NCBI RefSeq assembly: GCF_019457635.1
Contig: NZ_CP080412.1
Span: 558,001-622,000, forward strand
DNA from: Shewanella mangrovisoli
GTDB taxonomy: Bacteria > Pseudomonadota > Gammaproteobacteria > Enterobacterales > Shewanellaceae
Length of the DNA stretch: 64,000 bases
Reading direction: 5' to 3'
The notes under the pieces are model-generated. The model did no database searches and had not been told where the DNA came from. It saw only the letters and a list, made by a program, of their open reading frames with translations. Of the stretch, positions 27,663 to 36,594 are shown one piece after another (within the stretch, counting starts at the first letter, position 1; each line of letters starts with the position of its first letter). The position numbers and the translations under genes were made by a program.

Positions 27663-28541
27663 ATGCGTTGGCGTGACAGTGACCGCAGCTCCAATATCGA
27701 AGACAGACGTGACCAACAGATGGCGTCTGCGGGTGTGCCCAGTGCGCTCCTGCTACGCTTGCTGCCGTTTCTGCTTCGCACCAAAATCGGCCGAGTGATA
27801 CTGCTGTTGGGCGGGCTATATTTTGCGTTTCAATATTTTACCGGCGGATTATCCCTAGACCCGAGCAATCAAGCGGGGTTTAGCCAGTCACAATCGGCCA
27901 GCAATACTGCGACTCAAGATGAAAATGCCCAGTTTGTGGCGGCGATTCTCGGTACGACTGAAACTGTTTGGAATCAATTGCTGCAAGGGCGATATGTCGA
28001 GCCCAAACTGGTGCTTTATCGCAATATGACCTCAACGGGATGCGGTATGGGACAGGCGCAATCTGGGCCTTTCTATTGCCCCGCAGATAGCAAAGTCTAT
28101 ATCGACTTGAGTTTTCTCGAGGAGCTGAAAAAACTCGGGGCACCGGGGGATTTCGCCTTTGCCTATGTGATTGCCCACGAGGTGGGCCACCATGTGCAGA
28201 ACCTACTCGGCACCAGTACTAAAGTGCGTCAGGCGCAGCAAGCCGCTGGCAAAGCGCAGGCCAATCAACTGAGTGTTGCCCTCGAATTGCAAGCCGACTG
28301 TTATGCGGGCGTGTGGGGGCATTATGTCGACAGACAGCTCAATCTGCTCGAAGCCGGAGATGTAGAAGAAGGTATTGCCGCCGCGAGTGCCGTGGGGGAT
28401 GATCGCCTGCAAAAACTCGCCGGCCGAGCGGTACAACCCGAAGCCTTTACCCATGGCAGTTCGGCTGACAGGGTAAAATGGTTTAAGACGGGTTTTGCCT
28501 CAGGCAAGCTTGCCAGCTGTAATACCTTTAATCGCAACTAG
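27663..28541 (+). CDS. ypfJ: Neutral zinc metallopeptidase, YpfJ family
   Basis: A 292-residue membrane-bound zinc peptidase. It starts with the family signature MRWRDSDRSSNIEDRR and has one membrane segment (about 42-60). The zinc site HEVGHHVQN is at about 172, with the third ligand in ELQADCYAGVWGH. Cys residues (GCGMGQAQ, FYCPAD) are in the extracytoplasmic part. The catalytic domain should face the periplasm. Its substrates are unknown in any species I can name. Confidence 0.93.
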   Translation: MRWRDSDRSSNIEDRRDQQMASAGVPSALLLRLLPFLLRTKIGRVILLLGGLYFAFQYFTGGLSLDPSNQAGFSQSQSASNTATQDENAQFVAAILGTTETVWNQLLQGRYVEPKLVLYRNMTSTGCGMGQAQSGPFYCPADSKVYIDLSFLEELKKLGAPGDFAFAYVIAHEVGHHVQNLLGTSTKVRQAQQAAGKAQANQLSVALELQADCYAGVWGHYVDRQLNLLEAGDVEEGIAAASAVGDDRLQKLAGRAVQPEAFTHGSSADRVKWFKTGFASGKLASCNTFNRN

Positions 28542-28571
28542 TGATACACAGCCTTAGCGTGGGATTGAGAC

Positions 28572-28979
28572 ATGGCATTTGAAGATAGGTTTCGGCTCAG
28601 TAGCCATGCAGTAATCATTAACGATGTCGGCCAAGTGTTACTCCTTAAGGCAAATTACGGCAATTGCGCCTGGGGTTTACCCGGCGGCGCCTTAGAGCCC
28701 GGCGAGACTATTCACGAAGCGCTGCTGCGTGAATGCCAAGAGGAGTTGGGGCTGGCGGTGAACGTCCACTACCTGAGCGGTGTGTATTATCACAGCGCCT
28801 ATCAATCCCAAGCCTTTATCTTTCGTTGTGAGTTTGCATCTGCCGATGCGGTGATTCGCTTAAGCCATGAACACTCTGAGTTTGCCTTCCATGATATCGA
28901 CACCCTTAGCGCGGTTCAGCAGCAAAGAGTTAGAGATTGTCTTAATTTCAACGGTGTTGTGATTAGTGGGAAGTTTTAA
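28572..28979 (+). CDS. Nudix hydrolase
   Basis: A 135-residue single-domain Nudix enzyme. The Nudix box is complete (GGALEPGETIHEALLRECQEEL, with GX5EX7REUXEEXGU spacing), so Mg-dependent pyrophosphate hydrolysis of a nucleoside-diphosphate-linked substrate is expected. Start at 28572 after GGGATTGA. The gene ends just before a repeat-like element. The substrate cannot be read from the sequence. Confidence 0.9.
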   Translation: MAFEDRFRLSSHAVIINDVGQVLLLKANYGNCAWGLPGGALEPGETIHEALLRECQEELGLAVNVHYLSGVYYHSAYQSQAFIFRCEFASADAVIRLSHEHSEFAFHDIDTLSAVQQQRVRDCLNFNGVVISGKF

Positions 28980-29330
28980 GGCCTTACCAGCAAGCTTGGG
29001 CTGCTGTTTTGGTTGATTGCTTTTAAAAGCAAAGCCAAAGTCGTGGGGTTTCACCCCACACCCGACCAAGGAGGACTGCTCGTCCTATCCTCCTTGGATG
29101 CTCCAAGACGCCCCAACGGAGTTGAAAGCCCCTTGTGCTCATTGCCAAATTTGCTATCGCTTCCGAAGGATGCGTCCCTGCACCTGCGAAAGCTAGCTCG
29201 CCATCCATGGCGAGACTCACGCAATTTGTCTAATCGCCCTGCGGCAACTCTGAGGGGATGGTGTATTCCTTTGATTGTTGAGTTGTCTGTTGCTCACTTA
29301 AAGCATTGAAGAGCTGTGGATATCCTATTT
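28980..29330. repeat. Non-coding repeat-like element with several hairpins
   Basis: This stretch holds a chain of inverted repeats: TTGCTTTT/AAAAGCAA (29017-29032), GTGGGGT/ACCCCAC (29043-29059), CCAAGGAGGA/TCCTCCTTGG (29066-29097) and CTCGCC/GGCGAG (about 29199-29216). Open frames exist on both strands, but they follow the repeats and lack ribosome binding sites. The GTGGGGTTTCACCCCAC plus CCAAGGAGGA arrangement looks to me like an intergenic repeat of marine gammaproteobacteria; that is memory, not a search. It sits between the Nudix gene and an AT-rich gene of foreign character. Confidence 0.5.
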
Positions 29331-29471
29331 CGCTTCTCGATAAAGTTTGATTCGAACCATCCGCCGAGAAATTCAAGAATAGATGCCTAGAACAACTGTT
29401 TCATTGAAGACTGGAAGATTATTAAGGTGTTAAACTCATTGCTTATTTAACTAAGCGCCCCAAAGCACAAA

Positions 29472-30635
29472 ATGATAACGAGAACCTTATTTTTTATAGC
29501 GCTAATTCTATCAGCAACATTAAACGCTTCAGAGAGTTCTGAGACAACATTAAAATCGGCAGATGAACTTGCCACAGTTGAACAACTTTCTATACAACTT
29601 AAAGAGCTTGTAGCAAAGCTTGATGCATTATCTAGAGATAATGCAGAGCTTAAAGATTCAATTATTCCAAATATTGAGGAAGCCAAAAAGCAGATTACTC
29701 AAATCAATCTGAAAAATACAGAGATTGCTCAATATATTAAAGAACAAAACGTTGACTATGAATCACTCGAAAAGAGAGATGTTGATTTAAATCTTTTTAT
29801 AGACTCACCTAATGAAACTGCGTGGATTAATTTTGGGGCTGTGATAGTTAGTATAGGAGGCTCGATTGGACTCTCACTCTATTTTCTTCATAGGACTCTA
29901 CGAAGAGAAACAGATAAGCAGCTTGAACAAATCAAAATAGATGCAAATGAGCGTAAGAATGAACATCTAAAACTTCTGGATACTCAAGAGAAACAACATA
30001 ATGCTTCATTAGAAAGCCACATTCAACTTGCGAAAAATGAACAGCAAGAACGTCACAAAGTTGTAATTGATGAATTTCGTCAAAAGTGGATTAACACCTT
30101 TCGAGATGAAGCTAGTAGTTATGTAAGAGTTGCAATTCAACTACTCTATTTTTATAAAATCGAGATAGAGATGCTTGAGATAGTTAAAAATTTGAAAAGT
30201 GCTGAAAGACGGTGCGCTGATTTTCGATCTAAATTCTGTAAAGAAAATAGCGGATTGTCGCGAATCCTCTCAGAAAAAAACAATAATAATTATAGAAGGT
30301 TAATGATTTGCGAGAGAGAAGCAAGAGAAGATTTTGAACGTGTTAAACCCACTTATACAGAGCTTAAGAAACTTGAATCTGAACTAATTGAAAAGGCAGT
30401 TAAGATTAGTTTTATGCTTAACCCTGATAAAGATGCAAACAATTTAAATGAGAAAGCTTTTGATAATCAGATTGTAGAATTAGTCAACTTTATCAATGGT
30501 GCATTTATCTCTGAGGAAAGAGTGTATCAAGCTCTTACAAACGAATTTAGTATCAATGAAAAACTAGCAGAATTTAAGCGTATTGTTCCCTTAATGCTCA
30601 AAGCTGAATGGGACCGAGTGCAGAGGAAACAGTAG
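29472..30635 (+). CDS. Unrecognised AT-rich gene: membrane-anchored coiled-coil protein
   Basis: A 387-residue protein with an N-terminal signal sequence or first helix (FFIALILSATLNA). A coiled-coil section (about 25-100, repeated EQLSIQLKELV-like heptads) is followed by one membrane helix (about 116-137, INFGAVIVSIGGSIGLSLYF). A longer charged helical region (about 140-205) leads to a helical C-terminal domain with four Cys in two clusters (about 248-278). With a cleaved signal, the first coiled coil would be periplasmic and the C-terminal domain cytoplasmic. Codon use is strongly AT-biased (many aaa, gaa, aat, ata), unlike its neighbours. It lies between two repeat-like elements. No family recognised; recent acquisition is likely. 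Confidence 0.72.
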   Translation: MITRTLFFIALILSATLNASESSETTLKSADELATVEQLSIQLKELVAKLDALSRDNAELKDSIIPNIEEAKKQITQINLKNTEIAQYIKEQNVDYESLEKRDVDLNLFIDSPNETAWINFGAVIVSIGGSIGLSLYFLHRTLRRETDKQLEQIKIDANERKNEHLKLLDTQEKQHNASLESHIQLAKNEQQERHKVVIDEFRQKWINTFRDEASSYVRVAIQLLYFYKIEIEMLEIVKNLKSAERRCADFRSKFCKENSGLSRILSEKNNNNYRRLMICEREAREDFERVKPTYTELKKLESELIEKAVKISFMLNPDKDANNLNEKAFDNQIVELVNFINGAFISEERVYQALTNEFSINEKLAEFKRIVPLMLKAEWDRVQRKQ

Positions 30636-30729
30636 TAGCGAAGACTAGCCAATCAATGAGCCATCCTTCTTAGGATTTCTGAGTGCATGCCTGTAAGAAG
30701 GGGTCAGATTACTGTCGGGGTTGGCAAGA

Positions 30730-30827
30730 TTAAGCACTGTCATGAAAGTGACCGTCCGTGACATGGATGTCACGGTTGAGCACACAGGGATGTGCTTGCT
30801 GCGTGTCACTGGAATGACAGTGCTTAA
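30730..30827. repeat. 98-base cloverleaf-forming element
   Basis: An outer 14-bp perfect stem (30730-30743 with 30814-30827) encloses a 6-bp stem (AGTGAC 30747-30752 with GTCACT 30805-30810). Inside are two hairpins: CCGTGACAT/ATGTCACGG (30756-30775) and AGCACA/TGTGCT (30779-30796). ATTTTTATT follows the outer stem on the plus strand, so it may end transcription of the gene at 29472. About 25 bases upstream of the element is GGGGTCAGATTAC, a string I associate with the ends of REP/IS200-type elements (recollection only). Confidence 0.65.
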
Positions 30828-30948
30828 TTTTTATTGGAAGTGATGAAGAATCTTGCTTTGAAATAAATCGGGTTATATATGGCTCGATTTCAAGCTGTTC
30901 GATAGGCAATAGCTGTGTTCACGGGGTCATGGTTTTTAGCATAAAAAT

Positions 30949-30976
30949 GCCGGACTACGGAAGAACATAGCCCGGC
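30949..30976 (-). terminator. Terminator of the duplicated-domain lipoprotein gene
   Basis: On the minus strand GCCGGGCTA pairs with TAGTCCGGC (plus positions 30968-30976 and 30949-30957), with one wobble pair. ATTTTTATGC follows. It lies 20 bases past the stop at 30996. Confidence 0.8.
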
Positions 30977-30995
30977 AAAGGGAAGATAGCGTTAG

Positions 30996-32966
30996 CTATA
31001 GGGCGGCAGGGGTTAGCTCAACTAACCAAAGCGATTGGTTACTGCTGGTATCGGTTAAGCTCACTAAGGCGCGTTGATTACCTTGGCAAGATTTGCCTAA
31101 CAAGGGGCTGATGGTCATCGTCTGACTGCCACTAAAGGCAAAGTGCAGTGTGCCAGCGGTCGTCATATAAAAATCGCTGTTCACTTGAGCATTGCTGGTG
31201 ACTTCGTTCAGGCTGATTTCGCCAATCACATCCCCCATATCATTCTCGGATACATTCTGCACCAGCATGTTGTAACGTGCGCCGCATTGGCCATTGGCGA
31301 ACTCTGTGGTGCAGCGGTTTTGTGTGTCCGTGGCAAAGGTTAAGTCAAATTGCAGCAGGCGATTGACTGTGGCGTCGTAGCTAAAGCCTTCGATATCCCG
31401 TACCGAGGTGATGCGTCCAAGGCTGGTACCTGCGGCGGAAGAAGGCTTATCGACTAACTCAGTCACAAAACTGCCGACCTTATCTAAGGTGAAAGTACCG
31501 CCGTCTGGGCCATTTTCTGTCGCCATCATCTCGCCCCATTGGCTGGTGCTGATGGACGAAAACTGATGGGCGTCGGCTGACTGTGCATCATAGAGACCAT
31601 TAGGGCCGTCGGACTCGACACTGGCGGTAAACTTATAGCCACTGGCATCTTTAACGTAATGACCAAACTCCCCCGATTGCGCTTGGGGGGATTGTCCCTC
31701 ATAGCTGTCGGAATTGGCTGTATGCACAATGGCATAGGCTTGATTGGGCAGGAAAGTCACAAAGCTGTCGTTATCGGTTTCGGGATCGTACACATGCCAA
31801 GTGCCGATTAACGCATCGCTAGCATCTTCAATACGCGTGAGAGTGATGCTTGACGAACCATTGTCGGTGAGGCTGAGTGTGAGAGTATTGAGGCTTACCA
31901 TCGCCTTGTTAACGACACTGCTTTCATCGTACAGACCGCCGGAACCATCGGATTGAGCGATGAGACTCACACTGAAACTACCAGTCACACTGTCCCAAGT
32001 GTAATTTCCATATTCGACCGAGGCTGCGCCCTGATCGCCATCACCCGCATGCTCGTGGATCAATATATAACGGCTATGGTCGATAAAGGTCAGTATGTTG
32101 CTTTGACCTTCTCCCTCCGACAGCAGCCAGCTACCTAGCAGCAGATTACGATTGGAAGTATCGAAATGGTTAAGGGCCTGGGCTTCGCTGATAAGACTCA
32201 AACCCGAGCCGAGGTTGGCAAAGGCAGTGTTGAGTTGGCTATCAAAATCGGCACTGCTGATATCGAGCACTGTATTGGCGAGCAGATCATGGTGTGAGGT
32301 TTTGATTTGAATGCCATTTTCGACATCACAATCCTGATCTAGGGTTTGCAGCAATTGCAGGATATTTACCTTTGTGACCTCATTGCCCGCTGCAATTTCG
32401 GTGGGTGTGACGAGTGGCGCGGCAACTGTACTGGGAAATTGAATCGCGCCGACCGAAAAGGTGACTTGTTCCCCCTGTAAGTATTGAAACTCGCCAATAT
32501 CGCTGGTGGTGCCATCGGTTTGGCTGTCGGTTTGATAATGGATCCCAGCGACTGGGCTATCCCTAAAGATCCCGGTTAATTCGGCATTGGCATTGGTTTC
32601 ACAGGTCACTAAAGCTGTTCCGGCATTGCTCTGGCTTAAGGTGCCGCTGCCATTGGCGACGGTACAGGTTTGTGCCGTTGGCTGCGTATTAACGGTAATG
32701 GCAAAGCTAACGCCTTCATTCTGCATATTTGAAAATGCAAAGGCCTTATCTGTGCCATCACTTTGAACAGAAAGGGTTTCTACTGTTTGGCCATTGGTTT
32801 GTAGGGTAAGTTTTAGGGTGTTGGTCAGCCCTTTTACTGTGCCTTTAATGGCAAACTGCTGGGATTCTATGGGGCTAGGGTCCTCATCGTCATCATCACT
32901 CCCGCCACAGGCGCCGAGCGTGAGACCTAAGAGAATGGGAACAGTGAGTCGATAGATTGGCTTCAT
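30996..32966 (-). CDS. Large lipoprotein with an internally duplicated beta module
   Basis: A 656-residue exported lipoprotein with lipobox LGAC (Cys20) followed by GGSDDDDED, an Asp-rich linker. A domain at about 37-125 has two Cys (101 and 122), probably a disulfide. Residues about 130-265 form a second region. Two related modules follow, at about 276-382 and 386-497. Both start with (L/I)LGSW or LIGTW, then a TF strand, a YxxxH strand, a GxY(G)xY strand and a conserved DG-GLYD motif, like lipocalin-type beta sheets. A distinct C-terminal domain with two Cys pairs begins at about 500. AAAGGAATT precedes the start. Surface or periplasmic location is likely; function unknown. Confidence 0.75.
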   Translation of the reverse strand: MKPIYRLTVPILLGLTLGACGGSDDDDEDPSPIESQQFAIKGTVKGLTNTLKLTLQTNGQTVETLSVQSDGTDKAFAFSNMQNEGVSFAITVNTQPTAQTCTVANGSGTLSQSNAGTALVTCETNANAELTGIFRDSPVAGIHYQTDSQTDGTTSDIGEFQYLQGEQVTFSVGAIQFPSTVAAPLVTPTEIAAGNEVTKVNILQLLQTLDQDCDVENGIQIKTSHHDLLANTVLDISSADFDSQLNTAFANLGSGLSLISEAQALNHFDTSNRNLLLGSWLLSEGEGQSNILTFIDHSRYILIHEHAGDGDQGAASVEYGNYTWDSVTGSFSVSLIAQSDGSGGLYDESSVVNKAMVSLNTLTLSLTDNGSSSITLTRIEDASDALIGTWHVYDPETDNDSFVTFLPNQAYAIVHTANSDSYEGQSPQAQSGEFGHYVKDASGYKFTASVESDGPNGLYDAQSADAHQFSSISTSQWGEMMATENGPDGGTFTLDKVGSFVTELVDKPSSAAGTSLGRITSVRDIEGFSYDATVNRLLQFDLTFATDTQNRCTTEFANGQCGARYNMLVQNVSENDMGDVIGEISLNEVTSNAQVNSDFYMTTAGTLHFAFSGSQTMTISPLLGKSCQGNQRALVSLTDTSSNQSLWLVELTPAAL

Positions 32967-33208
32967 TATGTAAATTCCTTTTAGGCTACTGAGTAAATAT
33001 CAGCAACGATTCGCTATCCCATGGCGGGATGGTCTTCAGTTATCGTTTGGGGCATGAGCGCAAGCAATATGCAGAAGGGATCAGTGGCTGAACCCTGAAC
33101 AAGATATAAATCCTCGGGAGGGATTTTGTCTTTGAAACTTATTGAATGTTTTTGAAAGTGAATAATTTCAATAGATTGAAGCGGAATTTACGCTGCTTGA
33201 GTACAGCT

Positions 33209-34129
33209 TTACTCCGACCTTTCATCGGCATAACGGATAAGTGGCATCAAGTGTTGATATAAGTCTTCGGCTTCGACGGCAATATCCTGCGCGCCATGTT
33301 CCTGGGCTTTTTGTCTTAGCGCCTCGGAGGGCATGATGGTATAGAGGTAAATGGGCGTGTTGATGCCGCGCTCGCGAATAGCCTGCATGAGTTTAAGACC
33401 AGCGAGGGGATCTGAGCCTCGGCCCATGTCGGTAATAATGGCATCGTAGCTATATAAACTGAGCAGTGTGAGTGCATCGCTGCTGGTTTTGGTGGTGTAA
33501 ACTCCAATCTTTTTTTGCTCTAAAAACTGGCGCTCGGCCTGATTATTTTCTGGGTGATCATCGACCCACAATATGCGTGCTTTTACGTTTTGCGGCTCGG
33601 CCAACACTAATTGGCCGTTACGTTCGGCTTGATTGTGATAGAGCAGGGCAAGCACAGCGCTCGACAAGATACCAATCAAGGCTAATCCCGGCAGGGTGAA
33701 GTAGGGCTTTTTTTGCGCGGGTTGAAGTGTATTCGAGTTGGCTGCGCTGGTGGCGTTATCTGTTATTGCGAGTGAGTGGTCTTGAGCGGCAAAACTATTA
33801 GCGACGGCATCGGAGCGAATAATGGCGGCGATATCGGGGGAGAGCCGATACCCTCGGCCATGCAAGGTTTGAATGATGGGCACCTTAAGGCCCGCCGCCT
33901 CAAATAATTTGCGGGTATCTGAGATTAATCTTGCGACGGACCAACTGCTCACCACAGTATTGGGCCAAATATGTTCGAGCAAGCAGGCCTGATCGCAATG
34001 GGCGGGATAGGCGTCGATTAGCTTTGCGAGTAACAGGATAACGCGCTCGTCACAGTGGAGCCTTTGGTTGTTGCAGAACAAGGTTCGGTTCTGGGTATCC
34101 AACACAAAAGCGTTAAAACAATAATGCAT
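33209..34129 (-). CDS. Winged-helix (CadC/ToxR-type) regulator with a membrane segment and C-terminal receiver-like domain
   Basis: 306 residues. Residues 1-100 are an OmpR/ToxR-type winged helix (LEHIWPNTVVSSWSVARLISDTRKLFE, IQTLHGRGYRL). A variable linker and one hydrophobic segment (about 144-164) follow. Residues about 184-300 form a receiver-like domain (ARILWVDDHPENN, IITDMGRGSD). Acidic residues D190 and D191 and the phospho-acceptor D234 are present, and a T264 fits the switch residue. The invariant Lys of strand 5 is absent; AVEAEDL stands in its place. In ToxR/CadC proteins the part after the membrane helix is periplasmic, where a receiver would be very unusual. AAGGGACC precedes the start. 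Target genes unknown; the divergent uvrD gene starts 172 bases away. Confidence 0.8.
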   Translation of the reverse strand: MHYCFNAFVLDTQNRTLFCNNQRLHCDERVILLLAKLIDAYPAHCDQACLLEHIWPNTVVSSWSVARLISDTRKLFEAAGLKVPIIQTLHGRGYRLSPDIAAIIRSDAVANSFAAQDHSLAITDNATSAANSNTLQPAQKKPYFTLPGLALIGILSSAVLALLYHNQAERNGQLVLAEPQNVKARILWVDDHPENNQAERQFLEQKKIGVYTTKTSSDALTLLSLYSYDAIITDMGRGSDPLAGLKLMQAIRERGINTPIYLYTIMPSEALRQKAQEHGAQDIAVEAEDLYQHLMPLIRYADERSE

Positions 34130-34300
34130 TCAGGTCCCTTGGCATCGAGTCATACTTTAGTTGTTAATAAATTGTATCAATCAATTCAAGCCAAACTTGG
34201 CCCTCGAGTCAAATGAATTGTCTGTGATTGAGCTCAAACTCGTGGCATGCCTTGGGCGCTTCTTCTGTTATACTGCCCCCTCGATTTTTTGGAGGCGAGA

Positions 34301-36469
34301 ATGGACGTATCTTCTTTACTAGACGGCCTGAATGATAAACAGCGCGAGGCTGTCGCGGCACCGCAATCCAGCATGTTAGTGCTTGCGGGCGCAGGCAGTG
34401 GCAAAACGCGAGTATTAACTCACCGTATCGCGTGGTTAATGCAGGTCGAACAGCAGAGCCCTTACTCGATTTTAGCCGTGACCTTTACCAATAAAGCCGC
34501 AGCCGAGATGCGTGAGCGGGTGGAGAAGGTCGCTGGCACCAATATGGGGCGGATGTGGATTGGTACCTTCCACGGGTTAGCGCATCGTCTGTTACGCACT
34601 CACTTCCAAGATGCGGGATTACCGCAGAGCTTCCAAATTCTCGATTCGGACGATCAACTGCGTTTGCTGAAACGCATCCTTAAAAGTTTGAATCTGGATG
34701 AAAAACAATATCCTCCCCGTCAGGCGCAGGCCTATATCAATGGCAAGAAAGACCAAGGTTTGCGGCCCAAGCATATCGATGCGGGTGGCTTTCCGATTGA
34801 GCAAAACCTGCTGAAGATTTATCAGGTTTATCAAGAATCTTGCGACCGCGCGGGCTTAGTCGACTTTGCCGAAATCCTGTTACGTGCCCACGAGCTGTGG
34901 CTCAATAAACCGCATTTACTGGCGCATTATCAGGAGCGTTTTAAGCATATTCTGGTGGACGAGTTCCAGGATACTAACGCCATCCAATATGCGTGGATCC
35001 GTGTGTTGGCAGGCCAAACTGCCAACGTGATGATAGTGGGTGACGACGACCAATCTATTTACGGTTGGCGCGGCGCTCAGGTTGAAAACCTGCACCGCTT
35101 CCTGCGGGATTTCCCGACGGCGACTACGATTCGCCTCGAGCAAAATTATCGCTCCAAGGGCAATATTTTGAAGGCGTCAAACGCGCTTATCGCCAATAAC
35201 CCCGAGCGTTTAGGTAAAGAGTTGTGGACCGACGAAGCAGATGGTGAGCCGATTTCCCTCTACTGCGCCTTTAACGAAATGGACGAGGCGCGCTTTATTG
35301 TCGGCCGTATCAATGATTGGTACGAAAAAGGCGGCAATTTAAGTGACTGCGCGATTTTATATCGCTCAAACGCTCAGTCGCGTGTGCTCGAAGAAGCCTT
35401 ATTACACAAAGGTTTAGCCTATCGTATTTACGGTGGGCTGCGCTTCTTCGAACGCCAAGAGATTAAAGACGCTATGGGTTATATGCGTCTTATCAGCAAT
35501 AAAAATGACGATGCCGCCTTCGAGCGCGTGGTCAATACACCGCCCCGTGGCATTGGCGATCGCACCTTAGATATTCTGCGTTCGACCGCCCGTCAGCAGG
35601 AACTCACCCTGTGGCAGGCTTGTTTACGTTTGCTGGATGAAAAAGTGCTGGCTGGCCGCGCCGCCTCTGCGGTGCGTGGCTTTATGGATCTTATCGTCAC
35701 CCTGCAGGAAGAAACTCAAGATATGGCGCTGTACCGGATGACGGACACAGTGATCCAAGCCTCTGGGCTTAAGGCCATGTACGAGGCGGAAAAAGGCGAA
35801 AAGGCCCACGCCCGTATCGAAAACTTAGAGGAACTCGTTACTGCGGCGCGCACCTTCGAAATGCCAGAAGAGCTTGAGGATATGGGCGAGCTTAACGCCT
35901 TCTTATCCCACGCGGCCTTAGAGGCGGGCGAAGGTCAGGCCGATGCCTTTACCGATGCCGTACAGTTAATGACACTGCACTCGGCCAAGGGGCTTGAGTT
36001 TACCATGGTGTTTATGGCGGGCGTCGAGGAGGGGATTTTCCCGAGTAAGATGGCGCTCGAAGAGGGCGACAGACTCGATGAGGAACGCCGCCTCTGTTAC
36101 GTGGGCATGACCCGCGCGATGGAAAAACTCTATATCACCTATGCCGAATCCCGCCGTATTTATGGCCGTGAAGATTATGCCCGTCCATCGCGTTTTATTA
36201 AGGAGATTCCGCCGCAATATGTGGACGAAATTCGCTTAAAGGCGCAGGTGTCAACGCCGATGGCCAATAATCGCTTCAGTGCGCAAAAGTCGGCGGTCGC
36301 CAACGATACTGGCTTTAGCGTCGGCCAAAGGGTGCATCATCCAAAATTTGGTGACGGCAAAGTGACTAACTTTGAGGGCAGTGGCGCACAGGCGCGGGTG
36401 CAGGTGAATTTTAGTGATTTTGGCAGTAAGTGGTTGGTGGTCGCCTACGCGCGTTTAGAGGCGCGTTGA
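34301..36469 (+). CDS. uvrD: DNA helicase II
   Basis: A 722-residue SF1 helicase (E. coli UvrD has 720) acting in nucleotide excision and mismatch repair. Walker A GAGSGKT is at 30-36. Further motifs are TFTNKAAAEMRERV, VDEFQDTN, GDDDQSIYGWRGA, LEQNYRS, LMTLHSAKGLEF and YVGMTRAM. The C-terminal GQRVHHPKFGDGKV Tudor-like region, known to bind RNA polymerase in relatives, is present. A longer frame begins 18 codons earlier, but the ATG at 34301 follows GGAGGCGAGA and matches the family start (MDVSSLLDGLN). Confidence 0.97.
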   Translation: MDVSSLLDGLNDKQREAVAAPQSSMLVLAGAGSGKTRVLTHRIAWLMQVEQQSPYSILAVTFTNKAAAEMRERVEKVAGTNMGRMWIGTFHGLAHRLLRTHFQDAGLPQSFQILDSDDQLRLLKRILKSLNLDEKQYPPRQAQAYINGKKDQGLRPKHIDAGGFPIEQNLLKIYQVYQESCDRAGLVDFAEILLRAHELWLNKPHLLAHYQERFKHILVDEFQDTNAIQYAWIRVLAGQTANVMIVGDDDQSIYGWRGAQVENLHRFLRDFPTATTIRLEQNYRSKGNILKASNALIANNPERLGKELWTDEADGEPISLYCAFNEMDEARFIVGRINDWYEKGGNLSDCAILYRSNAQSRVLEEALLHKGLAYRIYGGLRFFERQEIKDAMGYMRLISNKNDDAAFERVVNTPPRGIGDRTLDILRSTARQQELTLWQACLRLLDEKVLAGRAASAVRGFMDLIVTLQEETQDMALYRMTDTVIQASGLKAMYEAEKGEKAHARIENLEELVTAARTFEMPEELEDMGELNAFLSHAALEAGEGQADAFTDAVQLMTLHSAKGLEFTMVFMAGVEEGIFPSKMALEEGDRLDEERRLCYVGMTRAMEKLYITYAESRRIYGREDYARPSRFIKEIPPQYVDEIRLKAQVSTPMANNRFSAQKSAVANDTGFSVGQRVHHPKFGDGKVTNFEGSGAQARVQVNFSDFGSKWLVVAYARLEAR

Positions 36470-36594
36470 TTGGCATGAATGTCATGATTTTGTGACAGTT
36501 TAAGCCTGCGCAAATTCGCTTAAAAGGGGGCTAGGGTATATGATGCTTAGCCTAGCAACCGAGATAAAAAATTAGGTTTGGGAGTAGCTAGTTA

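Noticed and set aside
29013-29309. 98-codon frame in the hairpin-rich block
   Set aside because: Its composition follows the inverted repeats, it has no RBS, and a competing frame exists on the other strand.
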